Assembly: GCA_946811185.2 (NCBI GenBank)
Contig: OX328096.1
Span: forward strand, 40,810,252-40,874,251
DNA length: 64,000 bases
Direction of reading: 5' to 3'
Source: Hippopus hippopus
Taxonomy: Eukaryota; Mollusca; Bivalvia; Cardiida; Cardiidae
Position numbers and translations under genes: made by a program. This document shows positions 1-14,200 of the stretch, in pieces. Under the pieces are notes generated by a model, which was not told where the DNA came from, did not search any database, and was given only the letters and a program-made list of their open reading frames with translations. The stretch's first letter is position 1. Every line of letters starts with the position of its first letter.

Positions 1-920
1 GGAAGACATAAATTATTGTACATATTTTATTGGGCTACACGATTCCCAGATAACGGCGAATTTTCCCCTCAAAAACTTGTTCAAACATTTGATAGAATAA
101 ATATTATGCCGCTTGTAAAAAAAAAACGCGGTAAAACTGTTCGTTTTGTGGTGGGAATCAATTAGGTGTAGCAATAAAACGAATGAATTACAAGGCAAAA
201 TCACCCTTCGATGTTAGCAGTTCTCCTTAAAATAATCTTCCTCTTTTCTGACAATTTTCAAGGACTGTTGCGTTGAAATCTTTATTTTAGAAGGGTAATA
301 ATTAAAGTATGGATCTGTTCACCAAAAGCAGAAAGGTTGTTTTAATCTGTCTTTGGAATTTAAGAAACTGGCACTGTTCTAAACACGTCGCAAGTCGCCC
401 AGAAAGGCTATATAGCGCAAATTAATTGTACTTTCACATCGTTTACCGTACCATATGGTGGAGGGGTTTTATACACTAGAGATTATTGAAGATTGGAATC
501 TACCGCTAAACACTTTTTCTTGTTTATTCTAATCACTCTTTAATATTCATTGTTTGAATTTGATGTATATTTCAAGAGAAATTTAAAGATATTTATTGGA
601 GAAAGGACGCGGGAGGGGGGGGGGGGGAAAGCTAATGGGGATGCTGTAGAACTTTTTGTAATCGATAATATGCTGTGACATTGAATGTCAGCGGCCTTTT
701 CGTGATTGAAATCGTGTTGTAACGCTAGAACGCGGGAATTGATCCATACAGTGAACTCGCCCTTTTCACCATTTTAATTGATAGCTTTACTCTCTTCTTG
801 TGGAAGTTGTAAATGTTCCGAAAACAGTCAAACAAATTTATATTCGAGCAAGTAAAATTGTGGGGAAGGAGCCGAAATTTTACAGAGCAACTATATCTAG
901 ATCTACTCTCTATTTTAGAT
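1..920. other. No gene or repeat recognised
   Basis: AT-rich; contains a G-run (615-627). Could hold the upstream SYT17 intron or exon, but no start exon was convincing. Confidence 0.4.
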
Positions 921-1194
921 ACATATGAGCCATGCTGTGTGAAAAGGGGGCTTAATGCATTTGCGAAAAGTATCGACCCACGTCAGCCTGCGCAGTCCGC
1001 GCAGGCTGACCTGGGCTGATACTTTTCGCTATTGGTCAATTTTCTGCATGCCCAAGAACTAGTCTACCTCATGATTGAGTCGTTTGTTGAAAAAGGTGGC
1101 TATTATGGATCCATAAGTATGTGATACCTTGCTTGGTACCATGGATCACGGAGAGGCATTAAGCCCCCTTTTCACAGAGCATGGCTCATATATA
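921..1194 (+). mobile_element. Family A foldback element (full length)
   Basis: Family definition: about 270 bp, ends ATATGAGCCATGCTCTG...CAGAGCATGGCTCATAT as terminal inverted repeats of about 45 bp (gagccatgctctgtgaaaag then ggcttaatgcatctgc). Inside the left end is a hairpin core CAGCCTGCGCAGTCCGCG... followed by CTATTGGTCAATTTTCTGCA. No coding capacity; MITE-like. This copy carries core gtcagcctgcgcagtccgcg at about 983. Confidence 0.8.
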
Positions 1195-1215
1195 AGCGCG
1201 CCCTGGCATAAGCGG

Positions 1216-1459
1216 ATGTAACACATCTCCTTGATGTATGATACCAAGCAAGTCATCACATAATTATGGATCCATAGCATCCATTTTGTCAAACCACTGA
1301 CTGAATTCTTAGGTATACTGATCCTTTGACAAGCAGAAAATTGACCAACAGCAAAAAATGTCGATCCAGGTCAGCATGCGCGAACAGCGCAGGCTGACCT
1401 GAATCGATACTTTTTGCAGATGCATTTAACCCCGTTTTCGCAGAGCATGGCTCATATAT
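1216..1459 (-). mobile_element. Family A foldback element, one end lost
   Basis: Opposite orientation to the copy 22 bp upstream. Lacks the outer ~30 bp of its left end; core cagcatgcgcgaacagcgcaggctg is imperfect. Confidence 0.75.
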
Positions 1460-1789
1460 GATTTGTGATAGCCGGATGCTGTTGCACTGATACGCATCTA
1501 CAAGAGCTGAGCTGATTTATCGGTGTAAACTTTTAACGTGAACAGAAGTCGTTAATGTGCTATCACGATTGCTCGTCATTTTGAAATGTTTTCTGAAGTT
1601 CACGGCCTTTTCTGGCAGTAGACCTATTCAGAGTTTGAAAACTGGACATCAACCTCATTTTTTTTTGAATCCAGGGTCTATACAACAAACCGTGTAATAT
1701 TTTCCGAGGACTTTGTAAACTTTCATGTATACATCACTTACTATTATCGTCATCGTTTTTTTTTTTTTTGTTGTTGTTCTTGCTTAAAC

Positions 1790-1935
1790 ATTTAGGGAAA
1801 AGTAGAAAATGCTGGTAGCTAACATTTTCTACTTTTTCTACAATGTTTTCAACCCTTTCAAAGACATATTCTATAAATTCTATAAATTGTGCCATATTTT
1901 GTTTGTCGTTTGCAATTGCTTCCAATATGAGCAAG
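1790..1935 (+). mobile_element. Family C element, partial
   Basis: Core agaaaatgctggtagctaac and right part with ccctttcaaagaca, gtttgtcgtttgcaattgc; left third lost. Confidence 0.65.
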
Positions 1936-2181
1936 ACTAAAAAGTAAAATAAAGAGGGATATACATGTACAGTGCAAAGAATATCAGAAGCTCTCCTGCA
2001 CAGGTACACGGAGAATGGTCTAGGACCAACACTGTTCAAACTCTGACCCAAACAGCGTTTAACCTGCGACTCTAGGGCCTACTTAGTGAAACAGTGTTTC
2101 ATTTTATTTAATACTCATATGATAAAAAAAAAAATTGAGAAGTATGAAAGCAAACGATCACTTTACTCCCGCCTTGCCCCC

Positions 2182-2206
2182 TTCTCTCTCTCTCTCTCTC
2201 TCTCGC
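2182..2206. repeat. TC microsatellite
   Basis: ctctctctctctctctctct between ttcc and cgctc. Confidence 0.9.
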
Positions 2207-2676
2207 TCTAACTGTTCTGTCCACATGCCATCACTTGTATTACTATCGTTCAAAGTTACAGTACCAGTCTTATATCCTCTTACATCTATCTATATGTCGA
2301 CCTTGAACCATTTACCCGATTTGTCTTGTGTTTTTTGTTTTAGGTTGACCTATAGCACTTCATTTGAGGTGAAAAAGAAAACATATTGTTGCATGTCGGA
2401 TAATGATCAAGGGATTTTTCAATCAGATTTTTCCTCGAATTACAGACGCGCTAACATCACATCTGACAGAAGTATGTTGATAAAGATCGCATCAATAAGC
2501 GGTTTAGGCTTGTTTGTCACGATTTTTCACGTCCTCTTGCAAAAGGAACAAAGTATAATGCGATCTTCTTGTAATGGGAACGAAGAATCAGGATAACATC
2601 GCAGTGTATTGAATCCCAGGTTATAACAAACTTTTGCGGCCAATCACATTTTTCCTCTTTAAAATTAGAAATCAAA

Positions 2677-2891
2677 TTAACCCTTAAAGCGCCTTTAACT
2701 AATATAGCTCCCTCTGCGGTCAGTGTAGATCAAGATCAGACTGCACAAAAACATGTAGTCTAATCTTTGATCTACACTGTCCGCTTTGCTTGAACACTAC
2801 ATACAAAAGGAGGTCATGAACTTGCGATCATCTTGGTGTTATTGTGAAATGAAAATGTCTATTTTGGGTTTTTGGGCACTTTAAGGGTTAA
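2677..2891 (+). mobile_element. Family D TTAA-bounded element
   Basis: TTAA 2677 and 2888; core agtgtagatcaagatcagac / gatctacactgtccgc. Body diverged from the family. Confidence 0.72.
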
Positions 2892-2925
2892 GTCTAAAGG
2901 TCCTGTACTGGGCGCTGATAATTAG

Positions 2926-3108
2926 GCAGAGCTCCAGGCAGAGGGAGTGGTTTTGATTTCAAAATTGAAAAATATTAATTATTCTCCACTACACCCTATG
3001 TTATGAGTACTCATTAGAGACGATTCTAATGAGTACCCACAACATAGGGTTTGGAAGAGAAACAATGGATTTAGAATACCATCACTCCCTCATATCTGGA
3101 GCTCTGAT
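2926..3108. mobile_element. Foldback element with nested palindromes
   Basis: Outer inverted ends agagctccaggcagagggag / ctccctcatatctggagctc. Inner 26-bp arms accctatgttatgagtactc / gagtacccacaacatagggt around attagagacgattctaat (2992-3051). Seen once in this window. Confidence 0.65.
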
Positions 3109-3173
3109 TAGGTATAATCAGGTAAATCCAACTTACTAAAACACATCCTATTTTGACAGCAAGGTTTTAATCC

Positions 3174-3384
3174 TTAACTGTTAACCAAACGACGAAATGA
3201 CTTGTTCAAATTGAAAGGATTTGCAAACGACAAAATAGATGTGAATAAAAAATTTAATTTGTATTGGAAGGGTAGAAAACATTATAGGTAAAGGAGAAAA
3301 TGCTGTTTACTAGCATTTTCTCCTTTTTTCCAAAGTATTCCCAAGTCTTCATATGCAGGGACATTAAAACTCTGGACTGTTTTA
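3174..3384 (-). mobile_element. Family C element
   Basis: Starts TTAACTGTTAACCAAACGAC; core aggagaaaatgctgtttact at about 3291. Other end diverged. Confidence 0.72.
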
Positions 3385-3473
3385 AAGGTCAAACTCCAAA
3401 ATAAATTGAAATGAAATTTCTAACTGATACTAAAATAAAACCCAGAGTGTTTCGATTTCAGAGATTTCAAACA

Positions 3474-3556
3474 TGATCAGGTATAAGACAGTGTAGATTC
3501 AAAGTCTTGAACTACATTGTGCGCTAAAGCGGTCTTAGCAGCAACTTAGGAGCCTA
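3474..3556 (+). mobile_element. Family D core fragment
   Basis: acagtgtagattcaaagtct ... gcggtcttagcagc; no ends. Confidence 0.5.
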
Positions 3557-4008
3557 AATAATGGCAAACAGTTTTGGATTTTATTGGTCTTTGAATTGCT
3601 CATTTCCCACGTTGTTATACAAAATCAGCTTGCTTGTTCGGTGCTAAAAGCCCTGGTTGTAAAGAGTCGATCAAAGCGTTCAGGAAGTGTTCAATATGAA
3701 CAAGGAAAGGTTACAGTAAAGTATGAGTTTCGATGTGGGCGTTATCGAAGAGAAAAAAAAAAACATACCATAAATGACCATGGATTTTCTGTTGCACTGG
3801 CGGAAAAAATAAAGAAAACAGGCATGTTCAACAGTGCTTAATTTGATTTGTAATTCCTACCACAAGGTTTAATTTGTGCTTGAACCTGTAATCTTAACTG
3901 CGAGCTTTATGGCTATAGACGGTAGAGAAATCACTACTGCCTGGTGATGAAACTCATGTCTTAACCTCTGCAAAGAAGAGCTTTTATAACTATCAAAATT
4001 TGTAATAA

Positions 4009-4285
4009 TATCTGAGCCGTGCTCTGTGAGAAGGGGCTTAATGCATCTGCTAAAAGTATCGACCCAGGTTAGCCTGCGCAGTCCGCGCAGGCTGACCAGG
4101 GCCGAACCTTTTCGCTATTGGTCATTTTTTTCTTTTTTGTATCTCCAAGGAGCAGTATATCTCATGATTAAGTTGGTTGTTAAAAAAAGTGGATATTATG
4201 AATCAATAAGTTTGTAATGGCTTGCTTGGTACCATGGATCACGGGGATGCATTAAGCCCCCTTTTGCCGGAGCATGGTTCATTTG
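4009..4285 (+). mobile_element. Family A foldback element before SYT17 exon
   Basis: Full length; core gcctgcgcagtccgcgcagg at about 4073-4092. Ends 35 bp upstream of the SYT17 exon acceptor AG. Confidence 0.8.
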
Positions 4286-4322
4286 TAAAAATAGCCATGT
4301 AGCCTTTTACTTATTTTTCCAG

Positions 4323-5210
4323 AAAACTGCCAAGAAGATATTGGAGACTGTCTGGTCGATCGCTTGCTGTGAGTACGATTGTTGTGATTGTTGTCAACCA
4401 GAACAAGAACAGAAGAAAAAACTCACCAAATCTGATATACAACACTCGTTTCGCGATTCTGTATCCAGATTGGACTCTACAAGTTCAACAAATGAATCGT
4501 CCACCCCGAGAAGTGTGCGAGAGAGAACAGAATCCGACAATATGTCCCGGGCGGATTCTGTATCATCTGCGACCTCCAGCTCTCAATTTTCTTTTGATTA
4601 TCGTAAGCCGACGACAACGCCTATAATAGATATGAAACCTATCGAATTTTGGGCCGCTAATAAGGAAGCGATTCAGCCGAAACACGGGCGGCGTCGACTT
4701 CCGAGTGAAACGGAAATCACTATTGAGAATTTTCAAAAAGACCTTTATGAATCCGAAAAACTGATCACGAATATTTCTCTGACAGACGAAGAGAAGTTAG
4801 CAAAATTCCAACTTGGCCAGATTCACTTTGGTCTACAGTACGAAGTATCAACAAATGTGTTGGTTGTGAAAATAATCGAAGCCAAAGATCTTCCACCGCC
4901 ATTTTGTCTCGATGAGAACCGACAGGATCTAGCACACTCAAATCCGTATTGTCGGATATCACTCATCCCGGATATTAAAAATTCTAATCAGACATCAGTA
5001 CAGAGGAAAACACAAGACCCAACGTGGAACGAATATTTCATGTTTGAAATACCTATCAAAGAAGTTGGCCAAAGAACACTGGAAATTTTGATAAAAGACT
5101 TTGACAAATTTTCCCGCCATTGTAATATTGGGCAGATACATTTCCCGCTTGACGGTGTGAACCTGGTCAAAGGAATCCATGTCTGGAAACCGCTGTTACC
5201 TTGTCCAACG
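4323..5210 (+). CDS. SYT17: SYT17 exon: Cys cluster, linker and C2A
   Basis: Acceptor ttatttttccag ends at 4322 and donor GT is at 5211; 888 bases, phase 0 at both ends. The frame is open from the acceptor, with no ATG before the Cys cluster (4341 is TTG), so this is an internal exon rather than the first. A family A foldback element ends 35 bp before the acceptor AG, and a family B element begins 54 bp after the exon end. Confidence 0.92.
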
Positions 5211-8200
5211 GTATGTATAATAATTCTGGTATCTAATTCATCAAGGTGCCTACAAGTAAAATCTTAAAGTCCCAGTAGCGGCCAAATGTAAACTCTGGGT
5301 TGTTAAAATGAATTTAAATTTAAGTCATACTATATTACAGAATGGAAATTATTTTGAAGATGACAATCTGTTATTGTATGGTCGGTCCAAGTTGTAGTTA
5401 CCGGCAGAAAATGCATTTTGAAATCATGTAAAAAGTAAACAAAAGATAGGGCAACATGACAACTTTTGACCTAGATTTAAAATTCATTTTTCTGCCATTG
5501 ACTAACATTTGGACCGACCGTTCAATAACAGATTGTCCTGTTCACAATATTTTACATACATTTAAATCATACTAGTTAAATTTAAATGCATTTTACCAAC
5601 CCCTTTGTTTACTTTTCGCTGTCACTGCACCTTTAACCTTCAGTATTCAGTTATATGCAGACTAGACCCTCGAGCTAGGAAACCCTTTTCAGCGACTGAA
5701 ACTGAACGAACACAATGTCATCACAATCAATGAGCTGAAGAAAAGCTGTATGTTTTCATTTATTTTTGTTTAGCTCAGCAGTTTTGTAGTTATATCTGCA
5801 CAGTAAATAAAATATTAGACAGAATGTTTTATTCTCTGACGTTGCAGAAGTTCTGATTACCTCCTTAATCAAATTTGTTAGTAGACAACCTTGATACATC
5901 TTTGTAAAATAGAAACAATCGATATGAATTAACCCTTAGGCCGTTAAGCGCGACTCAAGGACCTTTTGCGGATATTGTAGATCAAGACCCCCACTGAACG
6001 TGTAGTCTGATGTTGGGCCTACACTGTCCGATAGTGAAATGTTTGCCCCCCCCCCCCCAAAAAAAAAAAAACCTCTGAAATAGCAAAATTTGGGTTTTTA
6101 CTATCGGCTTGAAAGTTTTATTACATTTATACAGCAGGTGAAGGATATAGATCTAATACACAAGTAAGGATGAAAACATCCTTACAAAAGATGAAATCGT
6201 TCGTTAAGAGCAATTGCTCCTTTCGCCGCAAGATTTTTAAAAGTGGTCAGCAACAGGCCCTTGAAAAATGGTGTCTGCATAAGGTAATGAGTTAAGGACC
6301 GGCGCCATTATATCAGAAACAAATTAGTATTTTGTTTCTCGTATTGCCTGTAGAAAACCCATTTACTGCAGACGCTTAGATTGTAATGATGGTGTTTGGA
6401 AAATTTTCTTCTTACCGGAGGTGCATTTTTATGAGTGGCCAGATTGATTTGACGGGCTCCATGCTTTTACATTACGGCACAGAATTCCAATATCCGGTTT
6501 TACCAGCGTTACAGCCTCGTTTTCATTTTCTTGTAAATTGGATTATGCCTTTCCTGACTCTAGCCTTTCCTTTATAGTACTTGTTGAATATTTATCTGTA
6601 CACAAGTTTCCACACTTGCTTTGTTTGTTTGCCTTGTGTTCAATGCCTTCTTCAAGAGTCTATTAGTTTTATCATTGATCCAGAACAGCCTTCAATGCGT
6701 ACCCAAAGTTGATGGCCGAGTGCTACTTACAATGTTAAGCTATTTCCACATAAACACCGTCGTAACAATGTTAACCCGTGAAATACTAAGTGAAGCCCGG
6801 TGCGCTTTTGAGAACAATGTAGATCAAGATCAGACTACACATTATCTTTGAACTACTCTGTGCGATAAGAAAAGATTTTCTCCACCAAAAGTAAGCTTGT
6901 ACTCGCAGTTTTTTTTTTTGGCTTTAAACTAATGGCTGAAAATTTTAAAATTGCTAGCAGTTTGAGCGCTAAGCGGTTAGGAAAATAAAGGAAGCATGTC
7001 CCAAAGACTTCCAGTACTTGTCGCAAAGAACTTGAGCATTGCCAGGTTCGAACTCATAGCCCAGGGGTTCCTTGCATTGATGGTACCATTGGGGCATTGC
7101 TAGGGTTGGAACTCACAGCCCTGAGGTTACTAGAATTGATGGTACCATTGGTACATTGCTAGGGGTTTGAATTCATAGCCCAGTGGCTACTAGAAATGTT
7201 GGTACCACTTGGACCTTTGCGCCTGCTTTTCGTTGTTTTCTCGAATCTGATACAAGACTATAATCTAGTGTAAAAAAAACGTTTGTATGTATAAATGTCT
7301 CTTATCTTTTTGTTAAACCCAAATAGACACGACTTTTGCTACAAAATGCTTAGTTTTTTTCTAAGATTTTCTTCAAAGAATTTGATTCCAGTGAAAACTC
7401 TTGGTGCCATGGCAATAAAACTGAAAAATATTAAAAAATCTTTGAAAATCTTCTTATCTGTAACCGTTAGGCCTAGGGCTGCTTAATTTGGTATTCATCT
7501 AGTGTACCTGTACCAAAATTCTTCAAATTATATCCCTTGGATCAAAATGTGCCCCGACCTGGGTGTCACAAAATTTGCACAGGCTTATATAGTGAAAAGT
7601 TCAAAAAAATCTTTCTGTTTCTAACAATAAGGTAAAGGCCTACCAAATTTAGCATGTAGCTTTATCTAGTGGACCCCTAATAAGGTTATTCAAATTATAG
7701 CCCTAAGATCAATATTTGCCCCTACCCAGGGGTCACGAGTTTTACCTGGGCTTATATGGTGAAAACTTTAAAAATCCTCTTGCTCTTAACCGTAAGGCCT
7801 AGGGCTACCAAATTTGGCATGCAGCTTCATCTAGTAGACCTTTGTAAACAAGGTCCCATTCATAGCCTGGGAGTCAAAACTGGCCCCGCCTTGGGAGTCA
7901 AAAGTTTTTACATGGGCTTATAGACTGAAACGTGAAAGAATCTTCTGGTTCCTAACTGTAAGGTCTAAGTTTATCAAAATTTGCATGTAGCTTCATCTAG
8001 TTGTCCTGTTGCAAGATTTTGTATGGTACTGGGGTAAGCCCGTGGGGGGGGGGGGGGGGGGGAAAGAGGAGGTAACATGGTTTGCAAAGGCTTATATAGT
8101 GGGAACTTTAAAAAAATCTTTCTGTAGCACACGAACTCAATATGACTTAAGCCTATTGTATATTGATCAAGGGAAATAACCCATCTTTACTCTACAGATA

Positions 8201-11200
8201 CACATAGTTTGTTAACAAACACCTCCCTTGATAATTAAATTGCATCATTACATGATTGGTGTTTGGTATTCATTTTTTTTTTCAATAGAAAATGTTCAGC
8301 TTTCAGTGAGAGTGATCTATTTTGATGTTAAATGTAATGCTCAGATGAGCTGAAGTCAGGTTTGTATCATTCACCTTTTTGCTCCATAACTTTACTATTT
8401 ATACCACTGAAAAAATGTTTCCTGCTACTAAAGTTTTAAAGTTGAGGACATGGTACATTTCTTTAAACGCAAGTGGAGCAATACAGGGCCATCATGACCG
8501 TCTTGTTTTTGTTCTTTGTTCTTTTTTTTAAATCTCGAAATATTCGTATTATACCAGAATGCCTTCAAAGTCGCCCGTTGCAAAGTTGATATGCGAGGTA
8601 CCTAATCAGTTCAACATTTAATGCGCTAAATATAAATGAGGGTAAAGTGAGCTTTAATACATCTTCGTGATTCGTAATACCAGGCAAGTCATCACATAAT
8701 AATGGATCCATACAATCCGTTTTGTCAAACAACCGACTGAACCATGAAGTAGAAAAGTCCTTTGACATGCAGAAAATTTACATATAGGAAAACATTTCGA
8801 TTAGGGTCAGCCTGGGTCGATACTTTTTGCAGAAACATTAAGCCCCATTTTCACAGACAATGACTCTTTTAATGATATTGACTCTTTTAATCAGAAAAAA
8901 AATACGACCTAAACATGCAGTTTCAATGGTGTATTTCATTAGATAGAGGACAGTGTAGATTGAAAATCAGGCGGCACGTTCTGTGCAGTCTGATCTTGAT
9001 TTATGCCGACCACAAAAGGCAGACTGGTCTACTTTGCCTTGCAAGAACAGCTATGCTATGTACGTGCTGAACACTCGAAGGGTTAAACATGCAGAAAATC
9101 TTTTGTGATGAGGTAACAGAAATAATGGCATTTCCCGCCTCAAGCGCCTTATTACAAGTCAATCTCACGGAAAGCATTATCTTTCAATTTTCACGTAATA
9201 ACCCTTCATGTCGCAAATAAATGAAATTTACATTTTTGGTTAGGAAAAGGTACAAGATATAACAATGTGAAGGCTATCTCTTGGTGTTCAAAAGCAGACT
9301 GTACTAAATGTAAAATTCTGTGAAGTTAGATCTTGATATTTGCTGTCTGCAAAAGCGTCTAAAAGTGGAAATTGGCAGTGAAAGAGTTAAAAATCCATTT
9401 TCTTGTTTATTTCTTTTCCCACAAGACGATAACTTTATAATTATTTTCCTTTTATGGTGTATTCTTGCATTTTAAAAACCGTGACGATGAGTACTTCTTT
9501 CACAACGGTTACTATTAGCCCTCTCTCAAACAATCCTGTATTTTTATGATCCGAGGGAATAACTACTATGAAAACATCGCGAGAAAAAGGGGGTAAATTG
9601 CTGAATACTAGCATTTTCTTTATTCAGTGGTGTTCTTTAACATTTTAGATACAAATTCAATTATTTCAACCACATTGATTATGTCGTCTGCTGTTGTTTC
9701 TATGTTTTCAACATGAAGAATCTAAATTTTGTCGTCTGGTTATGAGTTTAGGACATTTGATCTCATTTTCTCTGTCTCTAGTTAGGGTTTCCTATCGGAT
9801 AAGAGTAACAGAAAAACATGCTGGTTAATGGGAAAACAGATTACAAAATATTGATCATAAACTGAAGGCGCTCTAAATATGGCGCAGCGCCATCTAAAAT
9901 CATTTATCGGAGCAAAACAAAATCATAACAAAAACATTGTCTTACATCATTTCCAGTTTCAAAATGAGCTATTCTCTGGCAAAACGGGGCTTCATGGATC
10001 TCTTTGATGCATTATACCAAGCAATTCATCACATAATTAGGGAACCATAAAATTCATTTAGTTTAACGATTGAGTGAATCTTGAGGAAGAGTGGACCATG
10101 GACATGCAGAAATTTTACCGATAGCAAAAAGTTTCGACCTAGGTTAGCCTGCGCGGACTGCGCAGGCTAACCTGGGTCGATACTTTTTGCAGATGCATTT
10201 AGCCACCTTTTCACAGAGCATGGGGCAAATATATCATCCAGTAGTTTCATCCAGTACAGTTTAAAAAAGCATGTACAATTAATTACATGATTTGTATTTA
10301 CAAGGTGCTTAGTTGCCTTCCTGTTTTTAATTAATTAACCACAAAGCTGTTAAGCGCTACACATGCGATTTTCGGATAGTGTAGATCAAGATCAGATTAC
10401 ACAAAACGTGCAGTCTAATCTTATATCCACACCTCCGATACAGTGATAAATTTTCTGGAAAAAGGACTTTGAAGGTGAAATAATTGGGTTTTTAATTTTT
10501 ACATTTTTTTTTTAATTGAACCCTTTGTAAAATGATAAAAAATTACACTTGTCCAGTTTGAAAACATTTGCAGACAACAACTTAAGTGTAACTCAGCTGA
10601 TTGAGTTTGCCGGTGAAAGGATGGAAAACATTGTTGGAAAAGTGAGAAATGCTGGTTACCAGCATTTTCTTCTTTTCCTACAATGAACAATGTTTTCAAT
10701 TGTCTTTTCTTTTAAGGGTTGTTATAATTCGAGAATCTGTTGTAAACGGTTAACTAATTTACCAATTAAAGTGATAAAATAGTGCAGATTGTTGTAACTT
10801 AGGTATGAAGTTGCGGTTGAAGTAATTCCACCTAATTATTGAATACCACAGTATCCACTGTAGCTAGTCGTAGTTGGTCAGTTGGTCATTTCATGCTTTG
10901 ACCGAAGCATTTGTTGCGATAGTTGGTCTTGGTAGTGGTAGTCCAAATTATTAAACTTTGTGGACATAAATACTTCCATTACATTTGAGCCATGCACTGA
11001 GAAAAGGGGGTTTAATGCATCTTTGTGATACAACATACCGGGCATGTCATCACATAATTATGGATCCATAAAATCAAATTTGTCTAACAACCGGCTGGAT
11101 CCTATGGTAGAATGGTCCTTGGACATGCAAACATTTGACTTAAAGCAAAAATTTTCGACCAAGACCATCCTGCGCGGACTGCGCAGGCTGACCTAGGTCG

Positions 11201-14200
11201 ATACTTTTGGCAGATGCTTTAACATCCCTCCTTTTCACAGAGCATGGCTTATATATAATCTTGAAACACATTTAACCCCTAGGCTACTAAGCGCGACTCA
11301 CTGACCTTTTGCGGACAGTGTAGATCAAGATCAGACTGCACAGAACGTGCAGTCTGATCTTGGATCTACACTGTCCGATAAGGACAGATTTCCCCCCAAA
11401 GGAATAGCTTTGAAATAGAAATATTTGGGGTTTCATTATCAGCTTAAAATTTTCATTTCATTTATTTATCAGGATAAAGGTTATTTGCTTTGATTACGTC
11501 CGGTCATATATACCAGTCACCATGTCGAAAAAAAAAAATGCACTCTGCATTGAAAAGTGGTTTTCATTTTGAATTGATGGTCAAGTTTATGATTTAATTC
11601 TGATACCTAACACTTGAACGTGCATTCCTATACATGTTACAAAATGATTCAGACACTCGTTAGATAGAATATCGTCATAGCATAGCATGCGCATCGAAAG
11701 TTCCCACAAAAATGCTTTACTTGAAAAGGACATTTCACGTAAATATGAAATTCAACTTTCTCTTGAAAGCGATTCATAAATTTAACCATAGACTGCGTGT
11801 CATGACCACCAATGTCTGCTGTTTAGAACATTCATGCAGTTTGACCGTGGTTTGAACTCTTCCGTGCCTGATATATCGATAAAATTTTGAATTTCCCAGA
11901 CGACACATTTTTGGACTGGACCATATTGAAAGAATTTGCAGACGACAAAATGAATGTGAATGAATGATGGGGATTGTCTTTGAAAGGGTAAGAAAACCTT
12001 GTGGGAAATTGAGGAAAATGCTTGTTACCAGCATTTTCTCCACTTCCCACAATGTATTCAAGAGCCATCTTCCTCAGGGTCGTTCTAAAACTGGCTTGTT
12101 TGGTATAGGGTTAAAGTCAATAAAATGATACCAAGCAGTGGTTGGTTCCCCTAATTATTTAGCAGGATAAAATGTGATGAATAATAAATGTAATGTATGA
12201 CGACCAATTTTATAATTGAGGTATTTTTATTGTTTATTTACTCCAGGACCGCCATGAGCTTGGAGAACTGCTGCTGTCCTTGAACTATTTACCGAGTGCT
12301 GGTCGACTTAATATCGACATTATTAAAGCTAAACAACTCTTACAGACGGACATTGTCGGAGGATCAGGTAGGTCTGCAGAAATTAAAAAATACCAAGAAA
12401 AGGAAGTTATAGGGAACAGAAAGAGACGATATGGAAGGCTGTAGAAACATAATGAGAAAAAGGTTCAATGGTCTCGAGAGCGACTACTCCTTTTTCTCAC
12501 AATTTTCCATAAGTTCTATGCTGCAGAGGCTCAAAAACGCCGTGACTGTACATGATATGAGCTCAGACATGTAGGTATACAGTACGATCCTCGAAATTTT
12601 GTCCAGTTCGGCAAATACTAGGAGACGATGGTGCAACTCAAAGACTTAAAAAAATTGAACTTCTATCTTTCCTTCGCCTTGAGCGCGTATTTAACGCTGC
12701 CATATCTTTATATGGTCAAAGTATGGGTCATGCTCTGTGAAAGGGGTCTTAATGCATCTGCGAAAAGTGTCGACTGGGGTCAGCCTGCGCAGTTTAGCAA
12801 TTTAGTAATTCCATTACTTTCTAAACCTAGAATCAGACAAAGAATGCAACTTGGAATTTTCGTTGAATACGATCTCTGATGTTTTGTCTTCAGATAGAAC
12901 CTTTCTTGTAGATATCTAATTCAGCTGGACCCTGGAAAGAAAATGTCTGCTCATTTCGGGTCAATAATGCTGTCTGAAAACCATGTTTTCACTCGAACTG
13001 AAATCAATAATTTTATCTGTTGTCTTTTTCTCCCATCCGACCGTGATTTTTTTTAAAGACTTTGCGTCTGATTATTGGTCTTTAATGTACCTTTCTCCTT
13101 AGAAAATGTGTCATAAGAAAAAAAAATTGAAGTTGTGGACTTCTGTAGTGTGTAATTCTTTCAGCCTTTCGCTGCACTTGATACTTGAGCATCAATGATA
13201 CTTTTTTCTGGGGCTCATGATACTTTTTCAATGCAGATGAGGCGTCTCTAGTGACCATTGATACATGTCAGAATCAAAGATCCCAGGATCAGACTGCACG
13301 AACAGTCAGCAGAAAAATTAATCATGTTTAGATTCGGTCAAAATAATCATCGTAAATGGCACTTACGATCCCGGTAAATTGATATACAGTATACGGAAAA
13401 CGTTGTTGTAGTATATTTCTTTGAGCCTGTATTTGCTTCAAGCCGCGTTGAAAATTTTGAACTCTAGCGAGACCGAGGATGTCAAACTTTTCTTACGCAG
13501 CGAGATGCAAATACAGGCTTCGTCATAGTTACTACAGTAAAACATTAACTTTATCGTATTCCTAAAGATTTCGACAACAATATATTGCAATTATGGACAA
13601 ATTTATAAGAAAGTGTTAAGTAATTGAAAACTGATTTTAATGAATGGCGGACGAATATTTTAACGTAAAATTTTGACCAGTCATTTACAAAACAAAGCTT
13701 AAATAGCCTGCACGCCGGTAACGCCACCATACCATATCTGGAATTTTTTTTAAGTTAAAAAATAAAGCAACATACAATTCTTATTTTTGAGAGCCATGTA
13801 TGTCTATTGCCGATGATATTCGTACATACGACAAGCCACTCGCACTTGCATCTCAATATAGTTAAAGAGCATTAAAACCCGGAAATAAGGTTGGACTTCA
13901 TTAATCTGAAAATTTCTATGAAAAATATGGATGATTATCATGACATCATATGAAAAGATTGAGGCTAAATGAGAAATTCTTCGTTGCGGATGGGCTGCTG
14001 CTCGACGAAAAAAGAAAGTCGTGTGCATTTCACTATGTATTACTGTGACATGAATCAACTTAACAAAGACTGCAATATATTCAAACAAAAGCTCTTTGTA
14101 CTAAGTAAATGGATTTTCCCCATTTTTCGGTCAGCCAAAGCCACTCTTCCGGGACAGCTGATTGTCATTGCTGCGTTATCAAAGCAGACGATATTCAATA

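Noticed and set aside
2135..2596. 153-codon open frame with SLSLSLS stretch
   Set aside because: Driven by a TC microsatellite and AT-rich flank; no domain, no coding-like composition.
12395..12545. Possible family C remnant after the SYT17 exon
   Set aside because: Only gagaaaaaggttc and ctcctttttctcacaatttt resemble the core; too weak to call.
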